From assembly GCA_004172865.1 (NCBI GenBank), contig SEBV01000003.1, positions 1 through 64,000 of the forward strand: a stretch of 64,000 nucleotides of DNA, given 5' to 3'. The position numbers and the translations under genes were made by a program. The notes under the pieces were generated by a model. The model had not been told where the DNA came from and did not search any database. It saw only the letters and a program-made list of their open reading frames with translations. Positions within the stretch are counted from its first letter, which is position 1. Each line of letters begins with the position of its first letter. The DNA is from Gammaproteobacteria bacterium. GTDB lineage: Bacteria; Pseudomonadota; Gammaproteobacteria; Pseudomonadales; Cellvibrionaceae. Shown piece after piece: positions 52,777 to 61,175 of this stretch.

Positions 52777-53877
52777 TTATTTTGTCCGTTGATCATGCTT
52801 GTGAACGGGACAGCCATTAAAGCTAGCGCGAAATTCTCTTGAGGCTGACATTACTATTTTGCGCGCGCGATTAATCGCGCCTAATGGTCGATGTGCCGCA
52901 ACAGCATTCCAAGGAGCAAATGCAATTTGATCTTCAATTTGTGAAGATATAGCGTCATCCCACGCAACTTGCGTAGGCACAGTCAAAGTCGCTACTGCGA
53001 TGTAGGGACTAATATCTTGCGGCCATTCCACTGAAGCGTCTTCGATAGGCATTTTTTCGAGATCGGTACAAAGTTGTACGCGAAGCTCCCATTGCGCTGA
53101 CGCATTTTGATTTGATCCAAAAAAAACATTCATTGAATCCCGTTGAGCATCATCATTGGCATCTATTGATTGGTTCTCGAAAGCTAATAATTCGGCAGAT
53201 ATTGGTACTAATGAAAATTTCGCCATATAGGTGCCAAATAAAAATGGAACCTGAGTGAAATAGGTTTCACCTAGCGGATGTAACATCGGCTCACCACCCA
53301 TGCCCTTGAGCGTGGCACTTTCACCACCAACAGCTTCAATTACAGCTTCTGTACCGCGCAGCACGGCGGAAATCACTTTTTTTGTGCGCGGCATTTTTTC
53401 GGTTGTCATAGCTAGCAGCTTGGAATCCTTCACAAAAGCTTTGGGGCCGGGGCGAATAAACGCTGGGCCGTTCACCATAAGAAAATCCTGCGAATCATCT
53501 CCAAGTGATTCCGGTACTTTTTCGCCCGGAACACCTTTAATTTTTATTGCTACCGCACGTGGAGTAGAAACACTATCAGGCAATTGCTCTGCTGGCGGCG
53601 AAGAAAATCGCATGATCGTATCGTAACTTGCAGAAGCAGCAAAAATTCCCTGTGCGAGTTGAGGTGGTAAATCATCTTTTATTGTGAGAGTACCTTTCAG
53701 CAAACCTTGCCCTTTAGCATGAACTGCACGATGCGCGTGCGATTCTTTTTCAGCAACTATGCGCGCCATACCAACAAATATTTTTTCAAGCTCAGCAATA
53801 GACTGAGCTTCATCCTCTTCAGCATATTCAAAAGCTTCTTGATACACGATAGGTTTAATAAGTAAGTCGGTAGTCAT
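52777..53877 (-). CDS. catalase-like heme protein, short form
   Basis: A 366-residue protein of the catalase superfamily, shorter than classical catalases. The distal His is H53 in AVHAKGQG, and the distal Asn region is DSQDFLMVNGPAF. In the C-terminal heme-proximal region the motif R-x3-Y reads R339-K-I-V-M343, so the expected axial Tyr seems to be Met. If the alignment holds, the enzyme may be altered or inactive as a catalase. GGAG lies before the ATG. A stress or peroxide role is inferred from the family. Confidence 0.82.
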   Translation of the reverse strand: MTTDLLIKPIVYQEAFEYAEEDEAQSIAELEKIFVGMARIVAEKESHAHRAVHAKGQGLLKGTLTIKDDLPPQLAQGIFAASASYDTIMRFSSPPAEQLPDSVSTPRAVAIKIKGVPGEKVPESLGDDSQDFLMVNGPAFIRPGPKAFVKDSKLLAMTTEKMPRTKKVISAVLRGTEAVIEAVGGESATLKGMGGEPMLHPLGETYFTQVPFLFGTYMAKFSLVPISAELLAFENQSIDANDDAQRDSMNVFFGSNQNASAQWELRVQLCTDLEKMPIEDASVEWPQDISPYIAVATLTVPTQVAWDDAISSQIEDQIAFAPWNAVAAHRPLGAINRARKIVMSASREFRASFNGCPVHKHDQRTK

Positions 53878-54189
53878 CGTTATTCTCCAAAAATAGGTTT
53901 GTTAAATAACACGGATTATTAAGCAAACAGCTTTGGCAGACCGTTCGATAACAAACGCAAATCTATCGCGAAACTTGAATCAAAGAAGCGTAACTTTTAA
54001 TGAGAAGTGACACTGTGGAACTTCGAATGTTGTAGTAAAGGCATCAATTTCTCATCTACTGATCCGAGTACAATAACACATCGTAAATATCTGTGGTATA
54101 CCTTATCGCTCAGCGAAAACTTTAAGTGTTGCTAAATGTCTAACCAAGCAATGCTAAAAATATTATAGTTTTTACGAATCGAGAAACCC
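53878..54189. other. spacer between the catalase-like gene and the DUF2945 gene
   Basis: 312 bp with divergent promoters expected. I see no gene and no clear repeat. Confidence 0.5.
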
Positions 54190-54396
54190 ATGAATGAATT
54201 TTCAAAAGATGAGTTGGTAGAGTGGAATACACCTCAAGGGAAAACGACGGGAAAAGTGGTAGAAAAAGTCACCAAACCCGTCAAGGTAGGAAAGTACACA
54301 GCCAAAGCGAGCAAGACTAATCCAGAGTATAAAGTAGAGACAACAAAATCCCACAAGGTTGCCGTGCATAAGCCAGATAGTTTAAAAAAGCGATAA
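54190..54396 (+). CDS. DUF2945 / hypervirulence-associated TUDOR-domain protein
   Basis: A 68-residue soluble protein with the DUF2945 pattern: VEWNTPQGKTTGKVVEKVT, then KASKTNPEYKVETTKS and HKPDSLKKR. The small beta-barrel fold is known as a TUDOR-like domain; its function is unknown. It is short, basic and found in many bacteria. The ribosome site is weak. It is convergent with the DUF899 gene. Confidence 0.85.
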   Translation: MNEFSKDELVEWNTPQGKTTGKVVEKVTKPVKVGKYTAKASKTNPEYKVETTKSHKVAVHKPDSLKKR

Positions 54397-54519
54397 GTCC
54401 ACGACGAATTTTGAAAACTTTAATTCGATATTTTTTGACATGGCCCACATGCTGAGTTAATTAAATTTTTACTACTTTTTTAACGGATTTTGTTTACAAG
54501 CTAGGGAACTTAATATTTA

Positions 54520-54569
54520 CGTTGATTTATAAATCGTCGCAAATACTCCACGAAATTTATAAATCAACG
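54520..54569. repeat. perfect 15-bp AT-rich inverted repeat between convergent genes
   Basis: CGTTGATTTATAAAT (54520-54534) and ATTTATAAATCAACG (54555-54569), 20-nt loop. Each arm ends in the palindrome ATTTATAAAT. It could be a weak bidirectional terminator or a protein site. Confidence 0.6.
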
Positions 54570-54592
54570 ACTAATCTCTATTGATAAATTTT

Positions 54593-55306
54593 CTAACCAC
54601 AACAGTTTTTGTCTTTTTTCTTCTCATCATACTCATCGTGTAAATTCCACCATTTATAGGGTTGGGTTTGCGGCCAATGTGATGGAGAATCCTCCCAAAC
54701 TTCCTGACGACCAAGCGGCGTTAAATCAAGGAAAGTCCAAACGCTGCCTAAATGTTCAACGCCGCGCCCGGTGCTATAGTAGGTGTGATAAATATTGCCG
54801 GAATCTTGCAAAAAGATATTCAAACCGTGACCATCATTTACCATAAAATCAGGGTTGAAACTATCGCTAGTGGAATACCACGGAATATCCCAATCCATGC
54901 GTTTTTTGAAAGGAATTATTTCATCGATAGGCGCACGTGAAACCAATACAAAAGTTGTATCGCGAGCATTCAAGTGCGCAAGATGACCCACCATATCGGT
55001 GAACATACAGCAACCTGGGCAAGGCGATTCGTCAGCGGGTTTAAGCATATGGTGATACACAATTAACTGGCGGCGCCCCTCAAATAACTCGAGTAAACCG
55101 ACCTCACCTTGCTCTCCTGTAAACAAATATTGCTTTGTCACCGAAACCATCGGCTGGCGCCTGCGTTCAGCGGCCAAGGCATCGCTTGCATGCGTGAGAG
55201 CTTTTTCTTTTTCGAGCAACTCTTCGTGTTGTTTTCGCCATTCCGCCTGACTAACAATGGGCGGCAAGGCTTTTAAAGGGGCGGGATTTTTCGCGGAATT
55301 CGACAT
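54593..55306 (-). CDS. DUF899 thioredoxin-like protein
   Basis: A 237-residue protein of the DUF899 family, thioredoxin-like in fold and of unknown reaction. Typical segments are LPPIVSQAEWRKQHEELL, ERRRQPMV, CPGCCMFTDM and WDIPWYSTSDSFNPDF. The CPGC motif matches a redox-type active site. The C-terminus ends in KDKNCCG. I start at the ATG at 55306 with AAGGAG at good spacing; the frame is open 39 codons further but lacks a ribosome site. Confidence 0.88.
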   Translation of the reverse strand: MSNSAKNPAPLKALPPIVSQAEWRKQHEELLEKEKALTHASDALAAERRRQPMVSVTKQYLFTGEQGEVGLLELFEGRRQLIVYHHMLKPADESPCPGCCMFTDMVGHLAHLNARDTTFVLVSRAPIDEIIPFKKRMDWDIPWYSTSDSFNPDFMVNDGHGLNIFLQDSGNIYHTYYSTGRGVEHLGSVWTFLDLTPLGRQEVWEDSPSHWPQTQPYKWWNLHDEYDEKKKDKNCCG

Positions 55307-55514
55307 AATGTTCTCCTTGGTGTGAATGGAGGAAATCGATGTTGGAAAATCAGATCTGCAAAATCGCAGATCTGATTGAATGTCTACCAAATCTAGTCGA
55401 GCGAGAAATCCTTTAATCGACAACTATTAAAAAATAATCTGTATAAGCGTCTTTCATCAAAACACAAAAGCCTTAACGAAAAATTATCAATGGCGGCTTT
55501 TGCTAAGGTCTAAA

Positions 55515-57698
55515 TTAATGCACACCCAATTCCATTAATAAATTATCGGCCTTATCCACAACCTTCATTTGCCACAGAATGTAGCGCAAATCCACGGCTA
55601 TGGTGCGCGTCGTTGTGTTATTGAAATCCCAATCTGAAATTACTGAGTCCAATGTTCCATCAAATGCAATACCGGTGAATTCAGCGCGCTTGTTAAGTAC
55701 TGGTGAGCCTGAATTTCCGCCAGTGATATCAAGCGTTGATAAAAAATTCACGGGTACAGAGGCCAGGGAAGCATCGTAATATTTATCGAATTTTTTGCTT
55801 TTGATTGCATCAAGCTGTGCAGCGGGCGCATTGAATTCTCCGGTGCCGGTATTTTTTGCAGTAATTCCATTTAACGTTGTGAAAGGTGCCCAACCTAAAC
55901 CATCTGCACCGGCAGACGCTCGGCCAGTGACTTTACCGAAGGTTACACGCAGAGTACTGTTTGCGTCTGGATAGACAGCTTCGCCTTTACTGTTTTTAAA
56001 CGCGATTAAAGCTTTTATATATTGCGCATAAGCACGTTGGATATTTCCGCTCAATTCTTTGTCGCGATGCTCACGACGCAAGTCATCCGCATAAAGTGCG
56101 ACTGCCGCTTTAATAAAACTATCATCGCTCACTTTGAAATCTGCAACACCAAGTGTTAACCATGACAAACGTGTTGCTTTATCACCGAGTTTGCTGCCAG
56201 CATAAAGCTTATCAAGTTGCGTTTTAATGCTTGCTTCATCTGCGCCAGATTTCAAACCCAGTGCCGATAAAAATGCAATGTTCTGGTCTTTTTTAGGCTG
56301 CGCCACATACTGCGTTAAAAAATGAAGTACGAGTGCTTTATCCACTTGCTCATCATAGCGTTTGTCTATGGCATCTTGGGCTTGTTCAAGACGCGATGCA
56401 TCGCGCTCCTGATAGCCAGATTCGCGCTCAATATCCGGCTTGGATTTTTCGTTGGCTAGCCTGAATAACACGCGAGCACTGCTTAAGAAACGCGGTGTGG
56501 CGTAACTTAATAAAAATTCTCGCCGGGTGATTGCATCGCGTTCTGCAATTAATTTTTCAGTCGCAGTTAAACCAGCGCCAAACTCTTGTTTGCGAGCTTT
56601 ATCGGCATTTACCCAGATTTTAAGATCATTGAAACTTTGTTGCTTACGCTCTAATAAATTGCCGCCATGATAACTATCGAGCATGCCTTGACGATTTTTA
56701 AAATAATTATTAACACCTGCAAGCGTTGAGGCATATTTAATTTCTGCATCTTTCCGGTTACGGGTTTCACGATTAATAATGTCAATAATTTCGCCCGATG
56801 CTTTAACAAACGCAGGGTAATTTTCACCAAAAGAAAAATTCACCTCTGACGGCAACCGATGACGATTTGTACGGCCTGGATAACCAGTGACCATGACAAA
56901 ATCATTTTCTTTTAAACCTTCAGTCGCCAAACGTAAATAATGTTTCGGCACATAAGGCATGTTATCCGCACTGAATTTTGCAGGCTTACCATCTTTACCG
57001 ACATAGGCGCGGTAGAAGCCGTAATCGCCCGTGTGACGTGGCCACATCCAGTTATCCGTATCGCCACCAAATTTTCCGACTCCTTCAGCAGGAGCATGTA
57101 CAAGGCGCACATCCAAAATTTCTAATTGTTTAATTAAATGAAATTCAAGGCCGCCGTAAAAGCTGTGAACATTGCAACGGTGACCGGTATCTGTTTCACA
57201 TTCAGAAACCAAACGCTTTTCGTTAGCTTCCATCGCATCTATGCGTTTTTTGCCAGCAAGTTTCGCAGTTTTATTATCGATAATTTGATCACTAACATCT
57301 CTGACATCAACCGTCACCAACACGCGACTGCCCGGTGCAGCAGGTAATTCCTGAGCAATCGACTTCGCTAAAAAGCCATTTTTAATTAAATCTTTTTCAG
57401 CAGTAGAATTATATTGGATGCTGCCATACACGCAGTGATGGTTAGTAATCACCAAACCTTGTGCCGACACAAATGATGCAGTGCATCCACCGAGACTAAC
57501 AATCGCACCCATCGGGAATTCGGTAAGTTGCGACAATGTAGATGGATCAATTTCAAGCCCGGTAGCTTTTAAATCTTTTGAAACTTGCGGAAGTTGTTGT
57601 GGAGTCCACATACCTTCATTTGCAAGTGCAATAGTTGCGCTTAGTGTGAGCGGCGCAAACAATGTTTTGATGAAAGTGTAACGAGAGAGTGTTTTCAT
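55515..57698 (-). CDS. S46-family dipeptidyl peptidase (DPP7/DPP11 type)
   Basis: A 727-residue periplasmic serine peptidase with a Sec signal ending in ALA (~residue 26). It removes dipeptides from peptide N-termini. The chymotrypsin-like triad is His in TNHHC (~87-88), Asp in GGDTDNWMWPRH, and S663 in GGNSGSPVL. Residue G681 sits 18 after the serine, the same offset as position 673 in DPP11 and DPP7 (family knowledge): Arg gives acidic P1 preference, Gly gives hydrophobic preference. So a DPP7-like choice is likely. I start at the ATG at 57698, with AGGGA upstream and a clean signal peptide. Confidence 0.9.
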   Translation of the reverse strand: MKTLSRYTFIKTLFAPLTLSATIALANEGMWTPQQLPQVSKDLKATGLEIDPSTLSQLTEFPMGAIVSLGGCTASFVSAQGLVITNHHCVYGSIQYNSTAEKDLIKNGFLAKSIAQELPAAPGSRVLVTVDVRDVSDQIIDNKTAKLAGKKRIDAMEANEKRLVSECETDTGHRCNVHSFYGGLEFHLIKQLEILDVRLVHAPAEGVGKFGGDTDNWMWPRHTGDYGFYRAYVGKDGKPAKFSADNMPYVPKHYLRLATEGLKENDFVMVTGYPGRTNRHRLPSEVNFSFGENYPAFVKASGEIIDIINRETRNRKDAEIKYASTLAGVNNYFKNRQGMLDSYHGGNLLERKQQSFNDLKIWVNADKARKQEFGAGLTATEKLIAERDAITRREFLLSYATPRFLSSARVLFRLANEKSKPDIERESGYQERDASRLEQAQDAIDKRYDEQVDKALVLHFLTQYVAQPKKDQNIAFLSALGLKSGADEASIKTQLDKLYAGSKLGDKATRLSWLTLGVADFKVSDDSFIKAAVALYADDLRREHRDKELSGNIQRAYAQYIKALIAFKNSKGEAVYPDANSTLRVTFGKVTGRASAGADGLGWAPFTTLNGITAKNTGTGEFNAPAAQLDAIKSKKFDKYYDASLASVPVNFLSTLDITGGNSGSPVLNKRAEFTGIAFDGTLDSVISDWDFNNTTTRTIAVDLRYILWQMKVVDKADNLLMELGVH

Positions 57699-58325
57699 AT
57701 GTGTCCCTGAAAATAATGAATACGTGAATATGATCATGTTTGCCGAAGAAAATCTAGTGAGGCGTTGCGCTAATTATTATCTAATACATGAATAAATTTT
57801 TATGGCGCGCAGCGCTTCTTTTGCGATGGATTAAGATGAATCAAGTTAATGTAAAAGTTCATGAGTTTGAGCACACTTTTACTAATCCTTTGATCAGGAT
57901 CTTTTTTATCGTTTCGATATATAACTTTCAGCTTCTTACAAAATCCGAATTAGGTAATTTCTTGGCATTAAATATGGGACTATCACTAGCGCTTCTGCAC
58001 TCACCTTATACTTCGTCTCCGTTTAAAACATTCACAAACTTCGATTACCCTCCCCCGTCTATAGCCTTAAAAAACGCAACCCGCGTAGGGCTTGGTAATC
58101 TTTAGTTAACTGGGCTGCGTACCTGAAATGCAATCCAGAGCGCATTAACCGATACTCGCTTCACCAAATGCCCGTTTTGGCACCTAATCTAACCTTACAA
58201 ACAAGATTTGCCGCGACTTTATCTCGCTCATCCTATACCCTATGCGCCTAGCGCCGACCTAGCCATAATGTCGGCCGCTGCAACCTATGTCCTTAGCCTA
58301 TTTCCTCAAAGAAGACAGGGGATCT
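57699..58325. other. spacer before the J-domain operon
   Basis: 627 bp. A 105-codon plus-strand frame (57788-58105) is open but has no ribosome site and no family resemblance, so I do not call it. The promoter of the J-domain operon should lie at the right end. Nothing else recognised. Confidence 0.5.
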
Positions 58326-58616
58326 ATGATCAATCATTTTCGTGTCTTGGGCGTTCGAGAGAACGCGTCCGAAATAGACATTAAAAAAGCCTACCGGCGA
58401 CTTTCCAACCAGTATCACCCAGACAAATTACTCACGCATACTGACGATGAAAAACGCCATGCCGGTGTGCAGCTGCAGCGAGTACAGGAAGCCTACGATA
58501 TTTTGAGTGATCCAAAAAAACGTGCTGCTTTTATCAAAGATTTTAAGAACGTTATAGTTCCAGACCCCACCGCCGCCATGCGCGAGTTGTGGGATCAATA
58601 TTATCCAACACATTAA
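58326..58616 (+). CDS. small J-domain protein, first gene of an uncharacterised operon
   Basis: A 96-residue protein made almost only of a J-domain: FRVLGVRENASEIDIKKAYR, HPD motif in YHPDKLL, and QEAYDILSDPKKRAAF, then a short tail. It should recruit or stimulate an Hsp70 (DnaK). I choose the ATG at 58326 because AGGGG lies just upstream; another ATG 13 codons earlier has no site. It is the first of four closely spaced genes on the same strand (gaps of about 20, 53 and 44 bp). Confidence 0.82.
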   Translation: MINHFRVLGVRENASEIDIKKAYRRLSNQYHPDKLLTHTDDEKRHAGVQLQRVQEAYDILSDPKKRAAFIKDFKNVIVPDPTAAMRELWDQYYPTH

Positions 58617-58637
58617 TGTAGTAACGAATTGTCTCCT

Positions 58638-59180
58638 ATGAATATAGCTTTTGATCCCGCACGCCTGCAGCAATTAAAATCCGACGCACATGAAAACATC
58701 GAATCTTATAGCGACCCGAAACAGCCCAAAGCGTTAAGCAATTACACCGCGCAAATGAAAGCAGTTTTGCAAGCCGATCCCAGCATGCTTAAGTCGCTGC
58801 CGGAATATTTACCGGTTGCACTTTTTGGTCGCATTAAATTTAGCGATGACGCCAAGAAGCAATGGTCGCTTTGGCTGAAAACAAATGTCATTCCATCATG
58901 GGATGACTTTAAAGTTTCGGTGGCTTTCAATAACGATGATTTGAATCTTGTTAAAGCTGTTCGCGCCTATGATCAAAATCTGCTAATTGAAGCATGCGCC
59001 GTTTTATTTTTATTGACGCACGACAATGTTAAGCCGAGCAAAGTTAAGGATACTGACGAGCAATACAATGAAGAAGATGATGACGGCGATCGTAATTATG
59101 CCCATGACGATTACGAAGGTCGTGGCGATGAAGATGGCCGTACGCATGACGACGAATACGATGAAATTTCTTTTAACTAA
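58638..59180 (+). CDS. unknown protein with acidic C-terminal tail (operon gene 2)
   Basis: A 180-residue soluble protein that I do not recognise. The first ~130 residues look helical; the last ~45 are very acidic, with EEDDDGDRNY and DDEYDEISFN. The ATG at 58638 has no good ribosome site and is 21 bp after the J-gene stop, so coupling is likely; a TTG three codons earlier is another option. A 21-bp tandem repeat covers its last codons and the spacer. Confidence 0.72.
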   Translation: MNIAFDPARLQQLKSDAHENIESYSDPKQPKALSNYTAQMKAVLQADPSMLKSLPEYLPVALFGRIKFSDDAKKQWSLWLKTNVIPSWDDFKVSVAFNNDDLNLVKAVRAYDQNLLIEACAVLFLLTHDNVKPSKVKDTDEQYNEEDDDGDRNYAHDDYEGRGDEDGRTHDDEYDEISFN

Positions 59181-59222
59181 GATGAAAATATTTTTAACTC
59201 CCATGAAATTATTTTTAAATAA
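59160..59222 (+). repeat. three 21-bp tandem repeats across a stop codon
   Basis: Units 59160-59180, 59181-59201 and 59202-59222 are imperfect copies starting GATGAAA or CATGAAA and ending TTTTTAACT or similar. The first unit encodes the end of operon gene 2 including its stop. The period is a multiple of three. Confidence 0.75.
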
Positions 59223-59233
59223 AAAGGTTGCGC

Positions 59234-60010
59234 ATGAATAGCCTGATTGAAATTGCCGCTACTGAAATTAAACAGCTTGCAACAGTAGAGCCAAAACAAG
59301 CGAGTAAAAAATTTGAGCTGATGGCCAGCACCATGTCAGACGAACAACTAATAGAAGTGATTGAGGCTATTGATATCGTCACCCTAACGCAAATAAATAG
59401 TCAGCACGACCTCTCCTACCCATCGATTATTGCCGAACTTATGACGCCGGAAAAAATTCGCGACATCGTTTGTCAACAACCACTCTATTGGGAAGAAAAA
59501 ATAAAAAATAATGCAGAAGAGTTAAAGCAGCACACCTTTGAATTTTTAACTTATTTAATTCGCAGTCAGGATAGCGATGAAAAAAGAGCTGAAATTTTGC
59601 AATGCGTTGCCGAAGATAGCGCAGGACTATTTTATTTATCGATTCCTTTTATCGAAATTTATCGCGGCGAAAAAATTGTCGACGAAGATTACGATATGTA
59701 TCACCGAGAAACCTCACACCTACATGAGGAAGAGGAAGACTTAGAGGAAGCGCAAACCTTCACCGAACGCAATGCAAGCGAAGACCAACACAGCCTTGGC
59801 TATGATGACCCACGCAGCTTATTAGCATTAATTCGGCAGCTAACTCCCCAAGTAGAGCAAGATATCAAAAGTTTAATTCGCAATGAAAGCTCAGGATGGG
59901 AAGCTATTATTAATAAATTTGCCACCGAGTTGGTGATACAAGCGAAAGACAAAAATACCGCTACTGATGAATACGCAGAAGTAGACGATATGTTTAGCTT
60001 TCTGGATTAA
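59234..60010 (+). CDS. unknown acidic helical protein (operon gene 3)
   Basis: A 258-residue soluble protein that I do not recognise. It looks mostly helical, with an acidic stretch in the middle (HEEEEDLEEAQ) and a C-terminus ending DDMFSFLD. No enzyme motif seen. I start at the ATG at 59234: AAGG lies six bases upstream. The operon position links it to the J-domain protein and to genes 2 and 4. Confidence 0.75.
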   Translation: MNSLIEIAATEIKQLATVEPKQASKKFELMASTMSDEQLIEVIEAIDIVTLTQINSQHDLSYPSIIAELMTPEKIRDIVCQQPLYWEEKIKNNAEELKQHTFEFLTYLIRSQDSDEKRAEILQCVAEDSAGLFYLSIPFIEIYRGEKIVDEDYDMYHRETSHLHEEEEDLEEAQTFTERNASEDQHSLGYDDPRSLLALIRQLTPQVEQDIKSLIRNESSGWEAIINKFATELVIQAKDKNTATDEYAEVDDMFSFLD

Positions 60011-60049
60011 GGCTTTTTAGATTAAGACTCTTCAGATTAAAGAACAGGC
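60005..60049 (+). repeat. three 15-bp tandem repeats across a stop codon
   Basis: Units 60005-60019, 60020-60034 and 60035-60049 all begin GATTAA. The first carries the last Asp codon and the stop of operon gene 3. As at the previous gene junction, the period is a multiple of three. Confidence 0.75.
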
Positions 60050-60054
60050 TCGCC

Positions 60055-61002
60055 ATGCAATTAGCACTACGAAATTCGAACCAAGGTCCATTTTTAACTC
60101 AGGTTATTACTTACGGCTTGGGACAAAAACGTTTGACACCAGATCACATTGAGCAAATAAAAAATAAAGCTGTATTGATGAGCTTAAAATTTGCCGACAA
60201 GTTTTATAACAAATATAAAATGGATTTGTTGGAGCAAGCTGCAGAAGATGTTATCGGTGTGGCCAGTTTAGGTTTGGCAGAGTTATCCAAGCAAGATCTC
60301 GATAAAGCGCTCGCGGTATTAACCAGCCCGGAAACTATTGTAAAACCTTTTCAAAAAGGTTGGACCATGCTCAGTCAAGTTAGCCTTATAAGTGCTAACA
60401 ACAAGTCTTTGTACGGCGACGTAGATGCACACCTGCTCGCCAACATTTCCAGCGCACCGTATGAAGATCAATGGCTTGGTTTGCGTCACTACGAACAAGC
60501 ATTGCAACGCTGGCAACAAGACCAAGCGATAAACACGCTGAAAGAAACTTTTTTCTACACAAGCGCGTTAGACGAAACAGATTTTTTCAGCCTTGAAAGC
60601 ATGTTCGCTGAAGCGCTGATTTATCGCATCTGCTTCAATGGCGCCAAAGTAAAACCAGACTTAAAACACAAACTTAAAAACGTAGAGCTGCAAGACATAT
60701 GGTTCGATGAAGATTTTTTGCAAACGCAATTGCAAAACACCTTAAGTCTATTGCCTACCAAACTTGCCACGACTATTCGTGCAGATCTCGGCAAAAACTT
60801 TATTCAACAAATAATAAACACATTAAAATTTGCTAAACGCTATCAAAAACTTTTAGCTGAAAACGCCACGCCCGAAAAACGCGATCAACATGCAACCGTC
60901 TATATAGGGAAACCTACGTTTGTCATCACTCCGTTCAATCCCCGCGATCAAAAAAATAACTGCGATAAGCTTCTACCAATGCATCGACTAGAAATTACGT
61001 AG
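60055..61002 (+). CDS. unknown helical protein (operon gene 4)
   Basis: A 315-residue soluble protein that I do not recognise. It looks mostly helical, with no signal, membrane segment or clear catalytic motif. Features include a start LRNSNQGPFLTQVITYGLGQ and a C-terminal FVITPFNPRDQKNN. AGG lies nine bases before the ATG. It is the last gene of the J-domain operon; no strong terminator is visible after it. Confidence 0.75.
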   Translation: MQLALRNSNQGPFLTQVITYGLGQKRLTPDHIEQIKNKAVLMSLKFADKFYNKYKMDLLEQAAEDVIGVASLGLAELSKQDLDKALAVLTSPETIVKPFQKGWTMLSQVSLISANNKSLYGDVDAHLLANISSAPYEDQWLGLRHYEQALQRWQQDQAINTLKETFFYTSALDETDFFSLESMFAEALIYRICFNGAKVKPDLKHKLKNVELQDIWFDEDFLQTQLQNTLSLLPTKLATTIRADLGKNFIQQIINTLKFAKRYQKLLAENATPEKRDQHATVYIGKPTFVITPFNPRDQKNNCDKLLPMHRLEIT

Positions 61003-61070
61003 GTACAGCTATATAAAAAGGTAAAGTCAAACGTCGCCACTTTACAAAACATCAAAATCCTGCCAACAAT

Positions 61071-61082
61071 GACAACGTTGTC
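61071..61082. promoter_or_regulatory. CG-centred palindrome upstream of the serine-rich lipoprotein
   Basis: GACAACGTTGTC, a perfect 12-bp palindrome, ~95 bp before the start. It has the CG centre typical of LacI-family operators, but the arms differ from the glucan-locus sites. Confidence 0.4.
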
Positions 61083-61175
61083 CATTATTGACATTTAAAT
61101 GTAAATTGCGGCAGCTGCATGTGGTGTTGGGAAAGCTAGATAACTATTCTATTAAATTATTTTTAGGGGGAAAAA

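Noticed and set aside
57788-58105. 105-codon plus-strand frame
   Set aside because: No ribosome site, no family resemblance, and it overlaps the expected promoter region of the J-domain operon.
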